64,000 nucleotides of DNA. Origin: Telopea speciosissima. Taxonomy: Eukaryota > Streptophyta > Magnoliopsida > Proteales > Proteaceae. Position numbers and translations under genes: made by a program. Below, one piece after another: positions 48,495-60,718 of this stretch (position 1 is its first letter; every line of letters starts with the position of its first letter). The stretch is from the NCBI RefSeq assembly GCF_018873765.1, contig NC_057923.1:61845915-61909914 (forward strand), in the 5' to 3' direction. The notes under the pieces are model-generated. The model was not told the DNA's origin. It did no database searches and was given only the letters and a program-made list of their open reading frames with translations.

Positions 48495-48680
48495 TGGTGG
48501 CTGCTAGTGTTGTAGAATGCTGACTTAAGTCCAAGGAAAGGTCACATGTTCGACTCATCCCCCCCCCCCCACCTCTGGCCGCCCTTCTAGGGAAAAGTCG
48601 GATGTGTACATCATGTTATTCCCCATTTCTCCCCCACCTCTCATCACCCTTCCTTGGGTTGGGACCCCAACCCTTAGGGA
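48495..48680 (+). mobile_element. Possible SINE-like element
   Basis: The sequence GGTGGTGGCTGCTAGTG followed about 45 bases later by GGTCACATGTTCGACTCATC resembles polymerase III A and B boxes. The downstream part (GGAAAAGTCGGATGTGTACA and then CCTTGGGTTGGGACCCC) looks like a SINE body. A poly-C run interrupts it and no target duplication was found. Confidence 0.35.
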
Positions 48681-48750
48681 CCTATTGGGCAAGAATTGGG
48701 TTTAGAACAGCCATCTAATTTAATTATCATACGGATTGAAATACTAATCC

Positions 48751-49665
48751 ATTGCAACGGTAAAGGTTACTCCATTGTGACCAAGTGATCATGGGTTTGA
48801 GTTTTGTTGCGTTAAAAAATCATCCGGTGGTCCCTTCGAGTGTCGTAACCTGCAAAAGGACCTAGGTGATAAAGGAGAACCGATGTGGTTGCGGTCTAGG
48901 ATTCTCCGATGCCTAAGTTAGATCTCTTTGAGCAAACAGATGAATACTTAGAATTCAAGATCAGTTAAGATTGGTTGATGGGGTAGAGTACCTTCGCATT
49001 TATAGTGGAGTGTGGCGGTGTGGAGAGTCTCAGTTGATGACGAGTAGTCATTGTTGTGAATAGAGTCCCTGGGTAGCAGGGCTCTTCTTTGATTGGTTGT
49101 CTCCCTACGGGAGGTAGTGTCCCATTAGGGTTGATTTCCTTGATAGATAGACGCTTATACGTGTTGGATAAGGTCCTTGGTGCTTGAGTCCGTCTAGGAC
49201 TATGTGGCTGGTAGACGGTGGCCTAGTGTCCTTGAAGTGGTGTATGTCTTGTTGATGGTGATGATAGTAACCTGTAACACTTGCACTTTGGATCTTGGTG
49301 GCGATCCTGCCCCTGGCCCGGTCTACGCCCGAGGTTCGCGCCAATGCCTGAGTCCACGCCCGCTTGAGGCCACGTCCATGAGGCTGCGCCCATGGTTGTG
49401 AGGCGGCGCCTGTGAGGCCGTGCCCGTGGTAGTGCTTGCCTGAGGCCGCGCCTGTTCTGTGTTTGAGCAGGTTCTCCGCCGGGCCTAGGACAGCCCATCT
49501 CCTTAGGCCGATGACAGGTGGAGGCTCCCGATTGGTCAGTGTGATTTTGGGTTTATCAAGTTTAGAAATAGTCTCTCTGCGAAAAGGAGAGATAAAACTA
49601 CGTACATTATGACCCTCCCCAGACCCCATAGTGGTGGGAGACTTGTGCACTGAGTACGCCCCCCT
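48751..49665 (+). mobile_element. Au-type SINE split by a solo LTR
   Basis: The 5' part (48751-48804) carries the A box region TTGCAACGGTAAAGG and the B box GATCATGGGTTTGAG. The 3' part (about 49559-49665) carries GTCTCTCTGCGAAAAGG, ACATTATGACCCTCCCC and GTGCACTGAGTACGCCC. Both halves match the intact copy at 15543-15706. The sequence ATACTAATCC occurs just before the 5' part (48741-48750) and after the 3' part (49683-49692), a likely target duplication of the SINE. The gap between the halves is exactly the element at 48805-49558. Confidence 0.78.
48805..49558. mobile_element. Solo LTR inside the SINE
   Basis: A 754-bp sequence that begins TGTTGCGTTAAAAA and ends GGGTTTATCA (the TG...CA rule). 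It is flanked by a perfect 5-bp duplication AGTTT (48800-48804 and 49559-49563), so it is an LTR left after recombination between two LTRs of a retrotransposon. A GC-rich repeat array of CGCCC/GAGGC(C)GCGCC units lies at 49300-49460. Long frames here on the minus strand are by-products of that GC-rich array and not genes. Confidence 0.85.
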
Positions 49666-49819
49666 TTCATTGAGAATTTGGGATACTAATCCAACCCAAT
49701 TAATCCTTAGATCCTGATCTTTTAAGACTTTTCCCTAAAGAGTACTCTCTTTCATTTTCATTCATGAATGTAAGTATACTCTCCGTGATTCCGTATTTGG
49801 TTTGGTCTTTCATTCTTCA

Positions 49820-50170
49820 CCATGACCCTAAACATTAGATCTCAAAATTGACCTAACCCGACCCAATACACTCTCCCTAGAACCAAACAAACCTTTATAT
49901 CTAGCTGCCAAAATTGAATCGCAAAAGAGAAATCACTCACTAACCAGCCAACGGTTGTCACCATTCCACGTTTAATCTTGGCTTCCTAGCTGGGACCCAA
50001 CAAGACTTAGTCTATTTCTATCATGATTCATGGTCCTTAATTTTATCGTTTAGCACATTTTTTTTTTGCCCAATTCTTTTTAGTACATTTCAACGTTATA
50101 AATGGAATAACTCATGTGACGGTCTATTTGTCCTTCTCTCTACGTGGCTTGCAATGGTGGTTGCAACCAA
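49820..50170 (+). repeat. Dispersed repeat, first copy
   Basis: This stretch (TGACCCTAAACATTAGAT through ACCATTCCACGTTTAATC, TAGCTGGGACCCAACAA and ATCATGATTCATGGTCCTTA) recurs in the same orientation at about 62938-63280 with about 15-20 percent divergence and small indels. It is non-coding; the element type is unknown. Confidence 0.75.
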
Positions 50171-52866
50171 TTTGTGGCGATAAGCTTTTATCACTTTTGT
50201 GTCGTTACTCGTTACCATATTTGGTTGTAGTAGTGGTAGGGAATTAGGGATCTTCTTTCTTTCTTTTTTCTTCATTAATTTTTTTTTTTTTGGTTTCGGA
50301 CAGTAGGGGTATCTGACTTTAGGTCGACTAAATTCCCTTGAGCTCGTACATGACATCACACATGAACCGAGAGCTTCTAGGCGTTAGTGAACCTCAAGTA
50401 AATGGCCCCAAGAAATTATGCAACGGCAAAGATAGAGATATTTACTTTAAAATGGAATAGACAATTACCTTCCACTTCCCTTTGTCATTTTCAAAATTTG
50501 GAACGAAAATATCCATGTCCAGACAAGTGTCAATTATTTGGATTTTTGACACGTGTGGTGTGATTGGTTACTTTGGATGAGAGATCTTAGAAGAAACACA
50601 ATTGTCACAATCCATGCATTGAGGGTGAGTGATAACTTTCTTTCAGTTTTGTATTCAATTTCGTATGGATTGGAGTTCTAATCAAATTATAGATTGATGG
50701 TGATCTTTCTTAATACATGAAGATCAATGTAATAATTATAGGGAGGAGATGAAATGGAAGATTTGATCAAATCCCTTTCATCAAAAAGCTAGAGACACAA
50801 TAATTCACAAATATTACTTCTGAACAACATAGACATTCTTGTTTTGTTCAGGAGTGTCTGGCATGGTGTATTGATTGTTGAGCATCAATACCAGAATACT
50901 GTAAATATTTAGCGAACGATCCAAAGGATTGCATTCAATCTACATAAAAAAAAACATATATTAATAAACAAGAATGTCATAAATAATCAAACCTAATCAA
51001 GTTGGCCAATTTATTAGATTTCTTCTAATATCGTTTTTTGGTAATAATAGGAAAGACTCATAAGAATTGGATGAAAGGTTTGACATCATCAAGGTCACAT
51101 GCATATAGGGTGGCAAGATCGCTCAACATGTGATGAAAATTTTTGGACAAGGCAAAATGCCTGAAACAACACTTCTCAAAAATTTCATCACCTATGGTAG
51201 CACGACAAGAATTCTCACATCAATGAAGCCTAAAATTAGTAAGTTTCCATTTTATAGCAAGAATTCAAAATCAAATAGAAAAAAATTGTTAAAAAAAAAG
51301 GGTGTAGAACCAAAACTCGAAACCGCTCCCAATGCGTTCAGAAGGGTTAAAAACTCTTAACCTAGGATTTTCGACACTCAATCCCCTAGGTAACACGACA
51401 ACCAAAATCGAAACGATTGTAAAAAAAAATTTATAATCAATTTCAGAAAATTTTCATAAATAATTTTTGTTCAAGTGATTTCTAATTTTATAGAAACAAT
51501 TTTATATTCTATTTTAGGAAACATAGCAAATTTTCTCTAATTAACAAAATCTGTTTATAAAAATAAAATCCATTTTAAAAACCAAATTCATAAATGGAAA
51601 CAAAAACAAATTGATTAATAATTTTGTTTACAAAACCGTTTTTATAAATTAAAATAGTTGCCCCCTTTGATCATTTGGACCACACTAATAGGATAAAATC
51701 CCTACATAAATCACTGTTTCGCGTAAAACAATGGAATAAAGGATAGATCTTTTTTTACCAAAAAAACAAAAGGGGGATAGATCATTGGCTTTAAATTTGA
51801 TCATGTATACCACATTAATATGATAAAATCCCTACATAAATCAGCTCCTTCATTCTTTTTCCTCACCCCTTAAAAAGAATATATTTTAGAGGATCAGATA
51901 TCCACCTCTTTTCTTCACCTTCCTCACGACCCCACAATTTCTTTTTTCTTATTCCATACCTAGATGCAGGATGGGAGAAAGAATGCTACATGGGCAAGTG
52001 TAGTGCGTTGCTCCTGTGCCTAGATACAAGGGAGGGCGAAATGACCGCCGCATCCCAAAAAAATGCGGAATTTCCCAGAGACGCGGCGGTCTAACTCCCT
52101 AACTTGGCTCCATGAAGCAATAAACTAAGGGTGTTAAACGGTTCAGTTCTGTTTTGACTGCTTGATGGTAGAAATCGTAACCAGACCGGTCTCATAATCA
52201 AAACCTGGTCCGTCTGGTAAACGGTTTTGGTTAAATGGTTCTATACAGTTTTACACAGTTTCAGTTAGACGGTTCTATATACATTTACTACTCTATGTAC
52301 TAATACTAGTTATTAGTTAATAGCTATTACTTAGTACTTATTAAGTTATTAGTTATTTTTTAGAAAAAGATAATCATTAATGAAGAAACGTGATTGCTTA
52401 GTAGTTGCTACTTACTAGGTTTTGACTTTTTATTTATCCAAAACAAAAAAAAGTTGTTAGGTTTTTAAACGGTTTGGCTATAATGGGTTTTAATTAGATT
52501 ATACGGTTTGAAACCATTAGATTAATCGATCTAAATTGAATAAACGATGTCATTTCTAAAACCATAATCGGATCATTTAACTAAACAATCTACCGATTTC
52601 GATTTAAATGATTCTATACGATTTCGATAAACAGTTTGGATTTGGTTTTGACACCCTTACAATAAACTGCCCAATTAATAACAAAGACGGTTAGTAATTA
52701 CCCCACCAACTATGAGGTCACTATGGACTATGCTGAGGTAGACACTAGGCTTAGGAAAGTGGAAGTTTTGTTTCTGTTAAGCAACAACGTAGAAGCTCTC
52801 ATCAATTGGATAACCTCATCAACCAACTTGGTAGTTTTTGAAAGGAATCGTCTATAGAAAAGAAAG
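50171..52866. other. Gene-free AT-rich region
   Basis: No supported gene. The block at about 51970-52080 contains GGGCGAAATGACCGCCGCATCC and may be a fragment of the Mutator-like MITE family. The stretch at 52130-52650 has repeated ACGGTTT/GGTTCT motifs typical of a decayed dispersed repeat. Confidence 0.45.
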
Positions 52867-54140
52867 ATGTTTAAAGTTGCAAGTGATTCAACCAAAAAAC
52901 ACCCTCCATCTGTTGCCCCTCTCCCTCTCCCTCTCGATGCCGTAATCTCAGTTGAGCATCTTATTGACCATCATGCTAGATCTTGGCAAAGGGATTTAAT
53001 CTTCCATTGGTGGCCTCTAAATATAGCAATCATTATTCTTTCCATCCCTCTTCCTATCTTCCCTCGAGAAGATCATTTAGTGTGGCTAGGTACTTCTACT
53101 GGTAACTTCTCTGTTGCTTCAACTTATCATTTAGCCATTAGTGAAAACTCTCTCCCTGCTAATTCTATCTGGCTCAAAATTTGACACCTTCCCACCGCTC
53201 CTAAAATCCAACATCTTCTTTGGAAAACCCTCCATCAGAAACTTCCATTACCCGATCTTTTGAATCAGAGAGGATTTGGCCTAGATCCTCTTTATGCCAT
53301 CTGTCGTCAACAGTATCAATCAGCTTCACATCTTTTCTTCGATTGCCCTGCAGTCAAAGGCATATGGATGCAAATTGGATTGATCAACTTCTTCAACAAT
53401 GAAGGCATCAAGTTCGGAATTTCAACTGCCGCCAACTCTTCCTTTTAGATCAGCAGGGAAGACAAGGCTAAAGCATCTCTCTTTTGCAGCATCATCTGGT
53501 TCATATGGAACAGTTACTGGGACCTCATTTTCAGGCATTATGTGTTCAATCCAAGGGATATTATTCTTAAAGCCATTGCTCACTCAAAGGAACAATTACA
53601 GAATTCCAAGTTCCCAACTCGAAGAATTGTTAAATTGCTCCGGTGGATTCCTCCCACCCCTCCTTTTATCAAGTTCAATGTCCATGGCGCTAGCAAGGGC
53701 AACCCAGGAAATGCTGGTATTGGGGGGGGTATGCAGATCTTCGAGTGCCTCCTTCATCTGTGGGTTTTCTCAAGGTATCGGTAGGAACTTTGCTCTGGTA
53801 GCAGCTAAGGTTTTAGCCATTCGCCATGCTATGAGGATTGCCATTAATTTGGGATGCACGAAGCTTATAATCGAGAGCGATAATCTTTTGGTGATTACCA
53901 TTCTGAATGGTTCTTCTAAAGCTATTCCTTGGAGGATCTCCCCAATCATCTGGGATTGCTTCACTCTTTGTCAATCTTTTGAGACTATCACTTTTGTACA
54001 CTCTCTTAGAGAAGCTAATGTTGTAGCTGATCGCTTGGCTTCTCTAGGAGCGACTTCTCAATCTGATATGTTCTTGCAGGGCTCTCCTTTCCCTGTACTC
54101 CGATTCATCTGGAACTTTGTTTCAGCGTTAATAAAATTAG
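52867..54140 (+). pseudogene. LINE remnant: zinc-binding and RNase H domains
   Basis: This is the 3' end of a non-LTR retrotransposon ORF2. Near 52970-53160 it reads like the region after the reverse transcriptase (FPREDHLVWLGTSTGNFSVA). A zf-RVT-type segment follows (PTAPKIQHLLWKTLHQKLP, then SASHLFFDCPAVKGIW) at 53190-53375. An RNase H domain lies at 53620-54060 (WIPPTPPFIKFNVHGASKGN, then GNAGIGG; later AAKVLAIRHAM, IIESDNLLVI and LREANVVADRLASLGA). Stops at about 53182 and 53445 and a frameshift near 53745 break it. The first RNase H position normally Asp is His (NVHGAS). An A run near 54148 may mark the tail. No reverse transcriptase core is present, consistent with 5' truncation. Confidence 0.82.
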
Positions 54141-54169
54141 ACTATCAAAAAAAAAAAGTCCAAAGTGTC

Positions 54170-55190
54170 ACATCGGGAAAGTTCTTTGAGCCGTTGGGGT
54201 AGGGACGCTTGCACATTTGTGCTTATTTGTCTTCTTATCACATGAAATAAACTCGCTGCCAACCAGTATGTGATATCATTCTGCCTAATGCACCTTATTG
54301 ATGTGCTCCTCTATACCACTTACTCATTCGATTTATGTAGGAATTTTTTCCTATTGTAATATGGGGAATAGGGGAAGAGTTTCTATCTGGGAGCATGGTC
54401 CCTACACCAACAAGAGAGCCAACGGGAATGTGTGTTGAAGCATTAATAGGGTTGGGATTTTAGCATTTCATGGGGACAGAGTATGTTATTGGTGAAGCCT
54501 GATTTCGGTCTAGAGAGTGGTTGAGGATCTTTGGAGGACCATTTCGGCCTCGAAACGATCTCGGATGGCCTAAGAAGCGAATACATCACTACCAGAAGTT
54601 GTGAGTTGTGTAGAGCTCGTCGAGACCTTCGAATCGATATATTTTGAGACATATGTTATGTTTTGGTCCGACCCTGACTAGTTGGTCAGTTTTGGGCTCT
54701 AGGGGCAATTCTGTACTTTCTTGATCGTGGGCGTAGCTTCCATTTTAGGGGTGAACCACGTTAATGTTTGGTGTTGTGTGTTGTGTGTCTTCTCTATTTT
54801 TTGTTTTCTTTTGCAACTTACCACACTCCTGGGTGTTGTTTTCTTAATAGGGTAGTCATTTTGCCCCATCATTTGTGTGGTCGCAGGAACCATGCTTCTG
54901 GACAGAGTTTTTTTTCCCTCATAATATAGGGATTTCAGTAGTCATGTCACCCCATCATATGTGTGGGAACATGAGTCATGCTTCCGGATAGAGTCCTTTT
55001 TCCGTTGTAATATATGGGAAAAGGCTCTCTGAGTCATTGGGGTAGGAGACGTTAGCACCTTTGTATCTATCTTTCTTCTTCTCACACGAAATGAACTCAC
55101 TGTCTTCCAATATGGGATATTGTTTTACCGCACCTCATTGATGTGTTCCCCCATACCGCTTGCACAAAGAACCCTCTCCCATTTCTAAAT
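54170..55190. repeat. Direct repeat pair, about 850 bp apart
   Basis: The block TGAGCCGTTGGGGTAGGGAC through ACATGAAATAAACTCGCTG and TTATTGATGTGCTCC (54187-54340) recurs, diverged, at about 55030-55180 as TGAGTCATTGGGGTAGGAGA through CACGAAATGAACTCACTG and TCATTGATGTGTTCC. The DNA between has no supported gene. These may be remains of LTRs of one decayed element, but no other landmarks support that. Confidence 0.55.
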
Positions 55191-56024
55191 AATGGGAGAG
55201 GGTTTCTCACGAGTATGGTGTGGAAAGGAATCTGCACACCAAATCAATGTGGTGCAAAAAAAATGAAATCATTCACATGAGATGCACAAATCAGAGCAGA
55301 AGAGACACATATTAAAACAAACCCATGTGAGAGGGAAAGACTACAAATTAAGGTATCATTGAAAAGTATTTCCCCTACATAATTTAAGGAAGAGGGTTTT
55401 CTTCACTAGTGCAACAATCTTCCTAATCAATTTAGAAAGAAGAAAAAAAAATTTCCTCAAAAATGGACAAATTCCTTTTCTTATTCCCTCAATGAGGATT
55501 ATATATGCCATGTGGCAGTTCATTTGACTTTTAAACTTAGTGATTAGGTTGTCAACATCCTTGTTGTTAACATCAAATTTCCACTTAAATATGCTAAAAA
55601 TAAATGGGAACAAGTACAAAACATGGTAGAACCATTAGATTTGGCTGATAAGCAATCCTAATGGTATTCTATTTCTCTAATTGTCTAAGCACCCAATGTG
55701 ATAGAAGAAGTTGCTTAAGAAGGAACTCCTTTAATGTCAATGAAGGAAACCCTTCTCCAAAATTTATTCAAAATCTACTGATCGATACATCAAATGAAAA
55801 TTTTCATGGTTCTCTTTCTTCAGGCATTGAATCACTTATAAAGAGGTTTCTTGTAATGCATGGATTTAAGATAGGCCCAATCGAATTTTCTAAAGTTCTT
55901 TACTTTATTTTTAACCTCACATCTACAGCTTAAATCTATGTTGTGATTATTCTATTATTTCCAAACAGTATCTGAGGATTCTGCAAAGTTTAGAACATTG
56001 TCGAATCATTATCCTCTCCGGTAA
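55191..56024. other. Gene-free stretch before the Copia element
   Basis: AT-rich sequence with no recognised gene. It ends with the left copy of the Copia target duplication (AGTTG, 56025-56029). Confidence 0.5.
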
Positions 56025-56029
56025 AGTTG

Positions 56030-56757
56030 TGTTGGAATTTTTTAAAATATTGATGTGGACTTTTAGTCCCACATCGGCTATGAAAGGAAAGCTCATTGGG
56101 TTTATATGTGTTAGTAGTTAGTAGTTATTATTATCACATGTAATGCTAGAAGAGATTGTACGGTGCACTTGCGAGCGAGGACGGTAACCGTTCGAGCACG
56201 TACGCATGTGCGTGTGCGTGCGTGTGCGTGCGTGAGGCGCAATGTGGCGCTTTGATGGCGCACTTTGGACTTTGCACGTGCGCAGCATCGCAGTATGTCA
56301 CCTTAATCTTTTTGGGATCGATGGTGTCTGATCAAAGGGTGCTTAGGATCGATCCGATCGTTGGATCGGTGGCTGATCAAAGAGGGAGTGCAACCCTTGG
56401 TTTAACATTGACCCCAAGAGTTGCAGCCCACACGAACAGCCAAGGGAGCCCAGCCAAATAGTCATGACCTGTCAGGTCAAGCCATATGAGCCAATGGGTG
56501 TGACCCATCCGAACAGGCCTTGTGGGCCTATAAATGGGCCACGAATTCTCTCAGTCCATTATTAAAAAAATCTCCGATAGCTTCACAGTGTTACTGTCTC
56601 TGCAACCAGTAACAGTCCGCCTGATTTATCTTGGGAGGCAGGTTTGCTGCAACCCTTTGCAGGATTAGGAGGGTGCAAATACTGTCTTAAGGACAGAACG
56701 ATTTCGTTCGACTCAGGCCTTCTTTCTGTCCTCTCCTTTTTGTTCAGATTTTTAACA
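56030..56757 (+). repeat. Copia 5' LTR
   Basis: 728 bp, beginning TGTTGGAATTTTTTAAAATA and ending TTTTTAACA. It has an inverted CCCACATCGG-type block near the start, a GTGCGTGC simple repeat near 56208-56232 that is about 10 bp longer than in the 3' LTR, and a TATA box at 56529. It is about 97 percent identical to the 3' LTR by hand count. Confidence 0.93.
56529..56535 (+). promoter_or_regulatory. TATA box of the Copia LTR
   Basis: TATAAAT within GGGCCTATAAATGGGCC, about 230 bp from the end of the LTR. It is conserved in the 3' LTR at 61766. It would place the RNA start near 56560, dividing U3 from R. Confidence 0.65.
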
Positions 56758-56779
56758 ATCTTAAGACAGTATTTACTCA

Positions 56780-59700
56780 ATGGAGGAGACTGCAATCATG
56801 AAGATACCTGGGAACGAAATAAGCAAACTTGAGAAGTTTGATGGGTCATTTTTCAAACGTTGGAAAGGGAAGATGTATTTCTTCCTCACTGCTTTGAAAC
56901 TTGCTCATGTCCTGAACAAAGAGAAGCCAGCAGTACCGACATCGATAGACACCACTGCAGAAGCTTCAAGTGGAGAGACACCGGTGCAGAAACAGCAGCG
57001 CCAGAAGTGGGAGCAAGACGACTTCATGTGCAAGGGCTACATCCTCAATGGGTTATCAAACACACTTTATGATGTGTATGAGCCCAAATTTGTAGACAGC
57101 ACGTCGAGAGAACTATGGGAGGATCTCGACAAAAAATACAAAATTGAGGATGCTGGCAACAAGAAGTTTCTTATAAGTAAGTTGTTTGATTATAGGATGG
57201 TAGGAGATAAGTCTATTATTTCACAAACCTATGAGTTGCAAGGTCTCATGAATCAAATCATCTCTGAGGGCCATTCTCTTGACGAATCTTTCCAAGTGTC
57301 ATCTATTATTTCAAAGTTACCTTTTGCTTGGAAAGATTGTCGGAAAGAGTTGAAACAGAAGAAGGATGCAATGACTATGCAAGAGTTGATTAAGTATATC
57401 CAAGTTGAAGAGAATTCTCGCAAACTGGATAAACTTGAATTGGAGGAAAAATCTCCAAAGGCTCATGTCATAGAAAATGCATCTTTTAAGGGCAAGAAGA
57501 GAAAGTATGATGGGAAAGGCACTGTTTCTGAGAAGAAAAAGGGTACATTTATTAACCCCAAAGCGGCTTGCTGAAAATACGGAAAAACCGATCATTTCAA
57601 GAAACAGTGCAGAGTTTATATCAAGGAGAAGCAACAAAAGGACCAAGCCAACATGGTTGACAATGATGACTGGGCTGCTATGATATCTGAGGTATATGCA
57701 GTGGGTGATGATGAGGAATGGTGGATCGATTCCGGTGCAACCAAACATGTTGCCAAGAACAAAAATTTGTTCAAAGTTTATGAACCTATAGCAGATGGAC
57801 AAGATCTCTTTATGAAAAATTCTTCAACTGCTAAGGTCATAGGTAAAGGCACAGTGGTTCTGAATCTCACATTCGGAAAAAAGCTTACTTTGAATGATGT
57901 ACTTCATGTTCCTGATATTAGGAAGAACTTAATGTCTGTAAGCTTGCTTGACAAACATGGATTTAAAATCCTGTTTGAGTCAGGGAACATCATAGTGTCC
58001 AAAGGGGGAGTTTATGTTGGGAAAGGATATACATCGAACGGGATGTATAAATTTAATATGATTAATGAAAACTCATCTTCTGCTTACATTGTTTCTACTT
58101 TTGATACATGGCATTCTAGACTTGGGCATGTTAATTATAAGTGCATGAGAAATATGGTTAAATTAGGTTTATTACCAGAATGCACATCTTCTAGTCATGA
58201 CAAATGTTCTGTATGCATCAAGTCTAAAATTGTTAGGAAATCTTTTAAGAAAGTAGAAAGGAATACACAACTCTTAGAATTAGTACATTCTGATTTGTGT
58301 GAGTTAGAAGGTATTCTAACTAGAGGTGATAAAAGATATTTCATCACATTTATAGATGACTGTTCAAAATACACATATGTATATCTGTTAAGGACTAAAG
58401 ATGAGGCTTTGGAGAAATTCAAAATCTACAAAGCCGAAGTGGAAAACCAATTGAATCGTAAGATTAAAATCTTACGAATTGATAGGGGAAGGGAATACTT
58501 CTCTACTGATGATTTTTGTGAAGTTTATGGAATTATCCATCAAACAACGGCACCCTATAGTCCTCAACAGAATGGAGTAGCAGAAAGGAAAAATAGGACT
58601 CTAACAGAAATGGTGAATACACTTTTACTTACTTCTGACTTACCAAAGAATTTATGGGGGGAAGCATTAATGACTGCTTGTCATATACTTAACCGTATAT
58701 CCCATAAAAAGACTAATATCACTCCCTATGAATATTGGATGAAGAGAAAATCTTCTCTTGGATATTTCAAAGTATGGAGATGTAGAGCATTGGTAAGATT
58801 AATTGATCCTAAAAGACCTAAATTAGTTGAAAAGGCAATTGAATGTATTTTCATTGGCTATACCCAACATAGCAAGGCCTATAGATTTCTAACGATGGAA
58901 TCTACAGAGACCGTTAGCCAAAATATAATTTTGGAATCTAGAGATGCTGAGTTCTTTGAGGATTCATTCTCTAGGAAATGGAAAAATGAAAATAAAAACA
59001 AGGAGGATCAAGATATTGTTCAATCAAATTCTGAGAATAATGAGAGTGTTGAACTTAGAAGAAGTAAAAGAGTTAGAATGGAAAAATCCTTTGGTCCAGA
59101 TTTCTATCAATTCTTGGTAGAAGGAAACAGAAATGAAGTTACATATTCTTGTGTGTATAATGTTGAACATGATCCATTGACTTTTCGAGAAACCATGAAT
59201 TCTCAAGATTCTGTTTTTTGGCAAGAAGCTATAAATGATGAAATAAATTTTCTCATGGGTAATAAAACATGGGTTTTAACAGATTTACCTCCTGAATTTA
59301 AATCTATTGGTTGTAAGTGGATTTTTAAGCGAAAACTTAAAGCTGATGAAACCATTGATAAGTTTAAAGCTAGGCTTGTAGCAAAGGACTTTAAGTAAAA
59401 AGAAGGCATTGATTATTTCGATACATATGTTCCTGTTGCTAGAATTAGTACAATTAGATTGTTAATTGCTTTAGCATCGATTAATAAACTTGTTATACAC
59501 CAAATGGATGTTAAAACTGCTTTTCTAAATGCAGATTTAGAAGAAGAAGTTTACATGGAATAACCTGAAGGGTTTGTTTTGAAAGGCCAGGAAAGTAAGG
59601 TTTGTAAACTAGTCAAATCTTTATATGGTCTAAAACAAGCTCCTAAGCAATGGCATGATAAATTTGACCAAAAGGTTGTAGCAAATGGATTTAAAATAAA

Positions 59701-60718
59701 TGAATTTGATAAATGTGTTTATTCTAAATTCAATAATGGACATGGTGTTATAATATGTTTATATGTTGATGATATGTTAATCTTTGGTACTAATACAAGC
59801 ACTATTTTGGAGACAAAGGCTTTCCTATCTTCGTGTTTTGATATGAAAGATATGGGTGAAGCAAATATAATTTTGGGAATCAAAATTGTTAGATCCTTTG
59901 ATTGTATTTCTTTAACACAGTCTCATTACATAAAGAAAATATTAAAGAAATTCAATCATGAGGACTGTAAACCAGTTGCTACCCCATATGATCATTCTAT
60001 TAGATTAATTTCTAATGAAGGGAATTGTATATCTCAATTGGAATACGCTAGTATCATTGGCAGCTTAATGTATGTCATGCAGTGCAATCGTCCTGATATA
60101 GCTTTTGCAGTTGGTGTTTTGAGTAGGTTTACTCATAACCCTGGACAAATTCATTGGAATGCAATTTCTAGAGTACTTAAGTACTTAAAGGGCACAATGA
60201 ATTATGCATTAAGTTATAAGGATTTTTCCACAATACTAGAAGGATACACAAATGCTAATTGGATCACAGGATCCGATGAATCAAAGTCCACAAGTGGTTG
60301 GATATTTACTTTGGGTGGAGGATCAATTTCTTGGGGATCCAAGAAACAGACTGTAGTTTCACACTCCACTATGGAGTCTGAATTTATCGCTTTAGCAATG
60401 GCAGTAAAGGAAGCAGAATGGCTTAGGGACCTCTTAACAGAGATTCCTCTGTGGCCTAAGCCAATACCTGCTATATCAATATCTTGTGATAATGAAGCAA
60501 CATTATCAAGGGCTTATAATAAAGTCTACAATGGAAAGTCAAGGCATATCAGTTTAAGACATAACTATATAAGAGAACAACTCATCAAAGAAGTTGTGAC
60601 TATTAGTTATGTGAAGTCAAAGGAAAATTTGGCTGATCCCTTTACAAAAGGCCTGGGTAGGAATGTGGTATGGAAGACTTCCAGGGAGATGGGTTTAAAG
60701 CTTTTAAATGAGAGGTAA
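56780..60718 (+). pseudogene. Copia gag-pol with three in-frame stops
   Basis: One reading frame of 1,313 codons is interrupted only by stops at 57572-57574 (TGA), 59396-59398 (TAA) and 59561-59563 (TAA); I see no frameshift. Gag occupies about residues 1-280 and ends in a CCHC zinc knuckle that is broken by the first stop and by a Tyr in place of its second Cys. The protease motif DSGATKH is at about residue 317. The pre-integrase WHSRLGH is at about 444, followed by the integrase D,D,E residues (HSDLC, RIDRGREY, NGVAERKNRT). The reverse transcriptase has DVKTAFLNADLEEEVYME and the catalytic YVDDM at about residue 995. RNase H starts near residue 1155 with YTNANW, where the usual Asp is Asn. 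DNA-level decay is mild, so inactivation looks fairly recent. The starting ATG at 56780 is 22 bases after the LTR. Confidence 0.93.

Noticed and set aside
49105..49650. A 181-codon minus-strand open frame
   Set aside because: It lies within the solo LTR and SINE and is produced by the GC-rich CGCCC repeat array; no domain is visible.
57317..57802. A 161-codon minus-strand frame
   Set aside because: It is the antisense shadow of the Copia gag and protease region.
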